Below, one piece after another: positions 59,336-64,000 of a stretch of DNA of 64,000 nucleotides. Origin of the DNA: Vitellaria paradoxa (taxonomy: Eukaryota; Streptophyta; Magnoliopsida; Ericales; Sapotaceae); assembly GCA_019916065.1 (NCBI GenBank), contig CM034236.1, positions 15,639,167-15,703,166 on the forward strand, written 5' to 3'. The notes under the pieces were generated by a model. The model saw nothing but the letters and a program-made list of their open reading frames with translations, ran no database searches and was not told the DNA's origin. The position numbers and the translations under genes were made by a program. How positions within the stretch are numbered: position 1 is the stretch's first letter; each line of letters begins with the position of its first letter.

Positions 59336-60699
59336 TAAAAAAAAAAATTGGAGTAACTTGGACTAAGGAGGAGCATGAAAAATTATGAAATTACATTTTA
59401 TCTATCATATACTATTCTTGATTACATTTTTGGAATTTTAAAACAAATGGACTAAACATTATCAACGTATGTTACTTGCTTTACTTAATTTCCTTTCTCA
59501 TAACACATATTAGGTGTTCTTTGTTATGCTTGTGATTCTCTAAATTGATTAAAACACAAGATTGATTCTCACTTGGTGCATTGTCACACTATTTTCATAC
59601 TTGTCGGATAGAATTCATCCCTTTATCTTTATGTGAATATTGGGCTTAAAAAAAAAAAAAACATGAAAAGGGCTATCGGTGGGACCAGTAAGAAACTCAT
59701 TAATGATGTATCAGTTATCAAAATAACTACCATTTGAGAAAAGACGATTTAAAAGAAAAGCTACCTGTCCATAAATGTGTGAAAGTTGTCATACACAATA
59801 AAAAAATAGAGGAAAGGGAGACATAAGTTTAATATGGTTAAATTTCCTTATGCCCAATTTGGTCGTTGGAGAATATTCTATCTCAACATTTCTAAATTTA
59901 GTGTTCCACTGTATTTGGTTTGATGATTCTAAATTCACACGTGCACTTAGAGTATCACTTGTATAGCCTTGAGCATTATATATGGAATTATGTTAAGGGA
60001 GTTTAAGTATCTCTAGTTCATTCCTTGATGCATATTCAGTTTATTTATTTTTTAATCTCCACAAATAATATTAAGTAGTATGTGAGCAGATTTAAGTGTG
60101 AATTTATAATTTAATTACTCTAATAAGGTTTAATTACTTTGCATTTTTTTGTACTTTATGAATTTTTTTATTTTTTATTTTTGGCATATGTCCTAGTAAG
60201 TTCAACGACTATTAAATTTTTGGTCACTTGGTTTGGCTGGAAAGTTGACTGGTTGAAATAGTGTTTCAAATTCTGGATCCTAGCTTTTCACTCGGTAGAT
60301 CATTGGGATATTCACCCCAACGAGATTTTGGGTATTTTTTCAGCGTGTCGCTCTTTCAAACTTAATGGTCCCCACTTAACAAGGGTTCGTTCCTTCAGAC
60401 TTAGTTTCTTTCTATTCATCTCACTATCATGTGTCAATCCAATGCCATTTGAAGTTTTTGGTGTTTGATTGGAGGTGTCCTAGCTTTCGTTTTGGGTTAT
60501 CTAATTTTCTAGTGCCACGGATCTCTTGGATTTCTGCTCCTATCTCTACATTATCATACTTCAAGTGATTTTGTCTATATTTTCGTTGTCTATTTCGTTT
60601 TGTTGTTCTACCTTCTAATCACATAGTGTGATTTTGGAGTTGGTTCTGTTCTGGGTTCATTTGTCATCTTATCATTTGTCTTTTGTTTAGATTAGATTC
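59336..60699 (+). other. Element H spacer between pol and the env-like frame
   Basis: No gene is recognised. It is AT-rich with poly-A at 59648-59661. Sireviruses often have such a spacer. Confidence 0.5.
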
Positions 60700-62191
60700 A
60701 TGGTGTCGAGGTACAATACCTGAGCACAATCCCGAGCTCAAGCTGAGCCTTTGCGTCTTTGAAGGATGAGACAACGTGCTAATAGAGTTATTCAGTCTTC
60801 ATCTTCCACTGAGTTAGAAATCGGTGAGTCTAATGTTCCTCCTGTTCACTCACCGAGGTCTCCCACACCTGTTCACAATCCACCTCCTGACTATAACACT
60901 TTCTGTTTTCGCAATAAGGATTGTCAGGATTCTTATGATTCCCTTTATTTTGTTTATCCTCTCCATTTAGAGAGATAATTGTTTCTGGACCACTTTACGA
61001 CTCTTCAACCACGCTTCGAGGCATTGGGTATCTTCCAATTTGCCTCATTCTGAGGATCTGGACCTTTTCGGGATTGTGCCATTCCTATTTTTGTTCGCGA
61101 GTTCTACGCAAACATGTATGGTATTAATGTTGATAATCTAGTATTTCATACTTATCTTCAATCCAAGCATATTATTGTATCTCTTGAGATCATAGGGATG
61201 TACCTCAGTGTTACCATTCCTACTCATATTGATTTCTATCCAGGTTATGATGGAGAGGGTCCATCTAAGGGGAAGATGGCTTTTGTTCTTTTTGGGGGCA
61301 GGCAAAAGCAGTGATTTGGTAAGGTTATGCCTCATGGAGTCTTGACTATTGACGCCAAGATGCTCCATCTGTTTGCTTGCCATTCCCTTAATCCGAGCGA
61401 GCATGAGTTTGAGGTCACCAAGACGTATGCATGCTATCCTTGTCACTTGTTTTTTTAGTGTGCCATACCTCATCTTCCGGTTGATCATTGCTTTTCAGTC
61501 ACTTTAGAGTTCTTGAGCTCTATTTCCTTTCGATGTTCTCATCACACATCTGTGTATAGAGTTTGAGGTACCAATTCTACATAATTATCTAACTATAAAG
61601 ATGGCTTAGCGCATTGATAGTTCTTCTGTATATGAGAGTAGGGCTCAGCGATCTGCCTTTTCAGCTGAGTCTACACCTGTTGTGTCTTCATAGCCAGCTC
61701 CGAGTTCTACTCTTGAGGATTATAATGCTTCCATGCCTTTTCCAAATGCAGCCATGCCTCCACCATTTGATCCGTTCATACCACCTCTACCTCTTCCATT
61801 TTAGCAGGTGCCCATGTTCACTTTTGCACCATCATTTTCTTTTGATGCCGGACCTTCTTCTGTACCTCCAGCATATGACTTGCAATCCCTTAGTGTTACT
61901 TTGAATCATCTTAAGGCGAGGCAAATTAGCTTCAAGGTCAAGACTTGCACTCAGCTAGGACGTATTGAGGAGATGCAGAGTGCTATCTTTCACTGGTTGC
62001 AACCAATATTTGGGGGTGGACAGCCTTTTGGACCAGGAGCCACACATACCGAGCCTATGCCTGATCCTATTGAGGTTATTGGTTTTGCGGATGATGAGGG
62101 TGGTGCTAATAATGACTTGCACTCTCAATCTTACCGTGACAAAAAAAGGGAGATCATGGACATTGTTTGGGATATTTTTGACTCATTTTAA
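60700..62191 (+). pseudogene. Env-like third ORF of element H
   Basis: ATG 60700 starts MVSRYNT. The stretch then runs in a few frames through Ser/Pro-rich sequence (60766-60978), a block with PIFVREFYANMYGI near 61075-61110, MAFVLFGGRQKQ, VLTIDAKMLHLFACHSL and IPHLPVDHCFSV, a Pro/Ser-rich stretch, and an acidic end at 62191. The REFYAN block recalls the plant-transposon-protein domain also seen in element C. An envelope role for such ORFs is proposed in the literature but not shown. Several stops are present. Confidence 0.65.
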
Positions 62192-62531
62192 TCTTGACTT
62201 GTACTTAGTTTGACTATAACATGTACTTTGGTTATTTTGATGAATTTTTATTGGATAGATGGATTGTTTGTGTTGGTTTATTGCTCATTGCCATTTTTAT
62301 GTTGGTCTACTTGATGGTTGGTTTGGATGCTAGTTATTACTCATGGTTGTTTATTATTCATTACTGTTTTAACTCTTTTCCCATATGATGTTTTTTGACC
62401 TATTGCTTGAATGTCTTTAAATAAATAGGGGTTTCTATCAAGCAGTGTTAATTTTGTTGAGTTATTGGGTTAAAATTTGTACTAGGGATTTTTTATCTTA
62501 TTGTATTGTGCATTGGTTTTGTCATAGTATT

Positions 62532-62546
62532 GCCAAAGGGGGAGAT
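62532..62546 (+). other. Polypurine tract of element H
   Basis: GCCAAAGGGGGAGAT immediately precedes the 3' LTR start TGTTAG, as usual for Sireviruses. Confidence 0.85.
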
Positions 62547-63368
62547 TGTTAGTTTTTAAAGGTTGGCAAATCGTGAATAATCCAATGAGTACTCATTGAG
62601 TCTATATACTTAAACAGTGGCTGAGTGATCTTAGTACATAAACTTATTTTGAGCTATTGAAGCATCTAAAAAAATGTTGAAGAATAGAATTCTGGAACAA
62701 CTCGTCGCTAAATTTGTTGGAAATATCACTGGTAAAGACAGAATGCATGACATGGCTACATAATGTTCGCCGGATCACTCGTTGGCTTCGCTAGAAAGTC
62801 CAGCATAGGTGTCATGCAAATACAGAAGCTCATTGGATTTCTCACTGGCGTCTCTGGATACTTCACTAGGAAAAACAATGATGATGTTAAGGCGGTTGGA
62901 GACTCGCTGGAAATCTCACTGGCAAGCTTGCCCCAACAAGATACTTATTCTACTTAGAAAACTTGCTGATTCGCTAGGATTTTTGAAATTGCTCTATATT
63001 TAACCCTACTCTTAAGGTTTCAATACAAAGAACGAGAGCCACATTGCTTACGCTACTTCAAAAAGTTCTCAATTTTTCACTTAGCCAAAAATTATCATAT
63101 ATTTGGGTTTTTGATCCTCAGGGTTAGGGATTGGTCTTTCACTGGTGAGGGTTTATTGCTGTGATACGAGCAAAGTCTCAACATAAGGGATTGAGGGTTG
63201 TTCGATTGTATAACTTTGTAGTTAATACTTTGTAACCTATTTTATACAATGGAAGAAGCTTGTGGATATCCTATTTTTGGAATCCACGTTATAATTCTTT
63301 GTGTCTGTTCAAGGTTTCAACGTTGTGTTTGAGTAATTTATAAATACTACGCTTTGCTTAATTTTTTA
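62547..63368 (+). repeat. 3' LTR of element H
   Basis: 822 bp, TGTTAGTTTTTAAAGG...TTAATTTTTTA. The terminal CA has become TA. GTTAT follows directly, matching the left target duplication. Confidence 0.9.
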
Positions 63369-63373
63369 GTTAT

Positions 63374-63818
63374 ATATTCTATTCATACATGCATTACACC
63401 ACATATGAGAGGCGGATCCAATATTTATAGTGGCAAAATTATTTTTTTAAGGTAAATAAGAGTTGAAGTAAAAATATATAAAAAAAAAGTATAATTTATA
63501 AAAAAATTATAATTTATAAGAAAAAATAATAAAAATAATAAAATTTTAGTCTAATTTTCTAAATCAATAGAAGAAATTACCCGACCCGCTCCTATACATA
63601 TATAACCTAAATTATTTTCTAATATTTGATTATAATTTCACTTTGCAGTTTTATGTAAAAATTGTCAATCATTGTTTACATTAGAAAAATACTATCCATT
63701 AACTCTATCGGCAAAAAAATTGTAAAAAATAATTAAAAAAAAAAAAACTTGCAGAAGCATGTTTCTTCAAAATTCAAATACAAATCACGGCAAAGTAAAC
63801 AACCAATCACTAAGGTGA
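63374..63818. other. Non-coding AT-rich stretch
   Basis: No gene is seen. GGCGGATCC at 63412 and GACCCGCTCC at 63583 could be partly complementary ends of another small element, but the match is short. Confidence 0.4.
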
Positions 63819-64000
63819 CATTTGGTTTGTTTTTCTATTTTCTGTTTTCATTTTATATTTTAAAAATCTCAAAATAAAGAAATATAAAATACTCTATTTT
63901 TATTATTTTGAAATATTTCTTATTTTAGATTAAAAATACTCAAAATAATTTTTTGTCATTTTTCATTTTATATGTAAGCCTATTTTTTATTTTCGAAAAC
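63819..64000. mobile_element. MITE, truncated by the window edge
   Basis: It begins CATTTGGTTTGTTTTTCTATTTTCTG and matches the reverse complement of the right half of 49408-49713 over about 180 bp, including AAAATACTCTATTTTT. It is the same family in the opposite orientation; the other end is outside the window. Confidence 0.6.

Larger units (their letters stand above)
53479..63368 (+). mobile_element. Element H: Sirevirus-like Ty1/copia retrotransposon with env-like ORF
   Basis: LTRs are 53479-54314 (836 bp) and 62547-63368 (822 bp). The target duplication GTTAT is perfect at 53474-53478 and 63369-63373. A primer site starts at 54315, and a polypurine tract GCCAAAGGGGGAGAT precedes the 3' LTR. 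Gag with a CCHC knuckle and coiled coil, protease, integrase, RT and RNase H follow in copia order. About 1.4 kb after RNase H lies an additional long degenerate frame. This plan fits Sireviruses. Frames are broken in all genes. Confidence 0.92.

Overview
The window is AT-rich flowering-plant nuclear DNA (probably a dicot, not identified to species). Only one host gene looks intact: a three-exon AWPM-19/PM19-type membrane protein gene at 50298-52495. Most of the rest is layered transposable elements, nearly all decayed by stop codons, frameshifts and deletions. No tRNA, rRNA or CRISPR array was seen.

Layout. 1-17613 is an old Ty3/gypsy chromovirus (element A, + strand; its left end lies outside the window). 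Its 5' LTR carries a solo LTR (754-2932), and its gag is split by a complete gypsy element of Tekay/Del type (element B, - strand, 3366-12406) with two ~2.0-kb LTRs, a tRNA-Met primer site, polypurine tract and chromodomain. 17614-20523 is non-coding and ends in a degenerate ~160-190-bp tandem repeat. Element C (20524-29070, - strand) is an Athila-like gypsy element with two 1554-bp LTRs; it sits in that repeat and is internally deleted. 29960-34929 looks like a long solo LTR of Tekay type, itself broken by a second solo LTR (31436-33145).

36761-41365 holds Mutator-like DNA elements: a large foldback element, a ~390-bp MITE, and a Pack-MULE (39741-41365, perfect 9-bp target duplication) that carries an exon of a plant arabinose-5-phosphate isomerase gene. 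41720-48099 is a Ty1/copia element (F, - strand, target duplication TAAGA) whose 5' LTR was entered by another Tekay-like solo LTR. The AWPM-19 gene follows, with a CACGTG box upstream and a MITE in intron 2. 53479-63368 is a Sirevirus-like copia element (H, + strand, target duplication GTTAT) with an extra env-like reading frame after pol.

How it fits together: the retroelement proteins (Gag, protease, RT, RNase H, integrase) would once have driven copying and insertion, but each autonomous-looking element here has broken frames. The order of events reads from the nesting: A is older than its solo LTR and B; F is older than the LTR inside its own 5' LTR; the tandem repeat is older than C. 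The PM19 gene, normally linked to seed maturation, abscisic acid and drought responses, is the likely functional unit.
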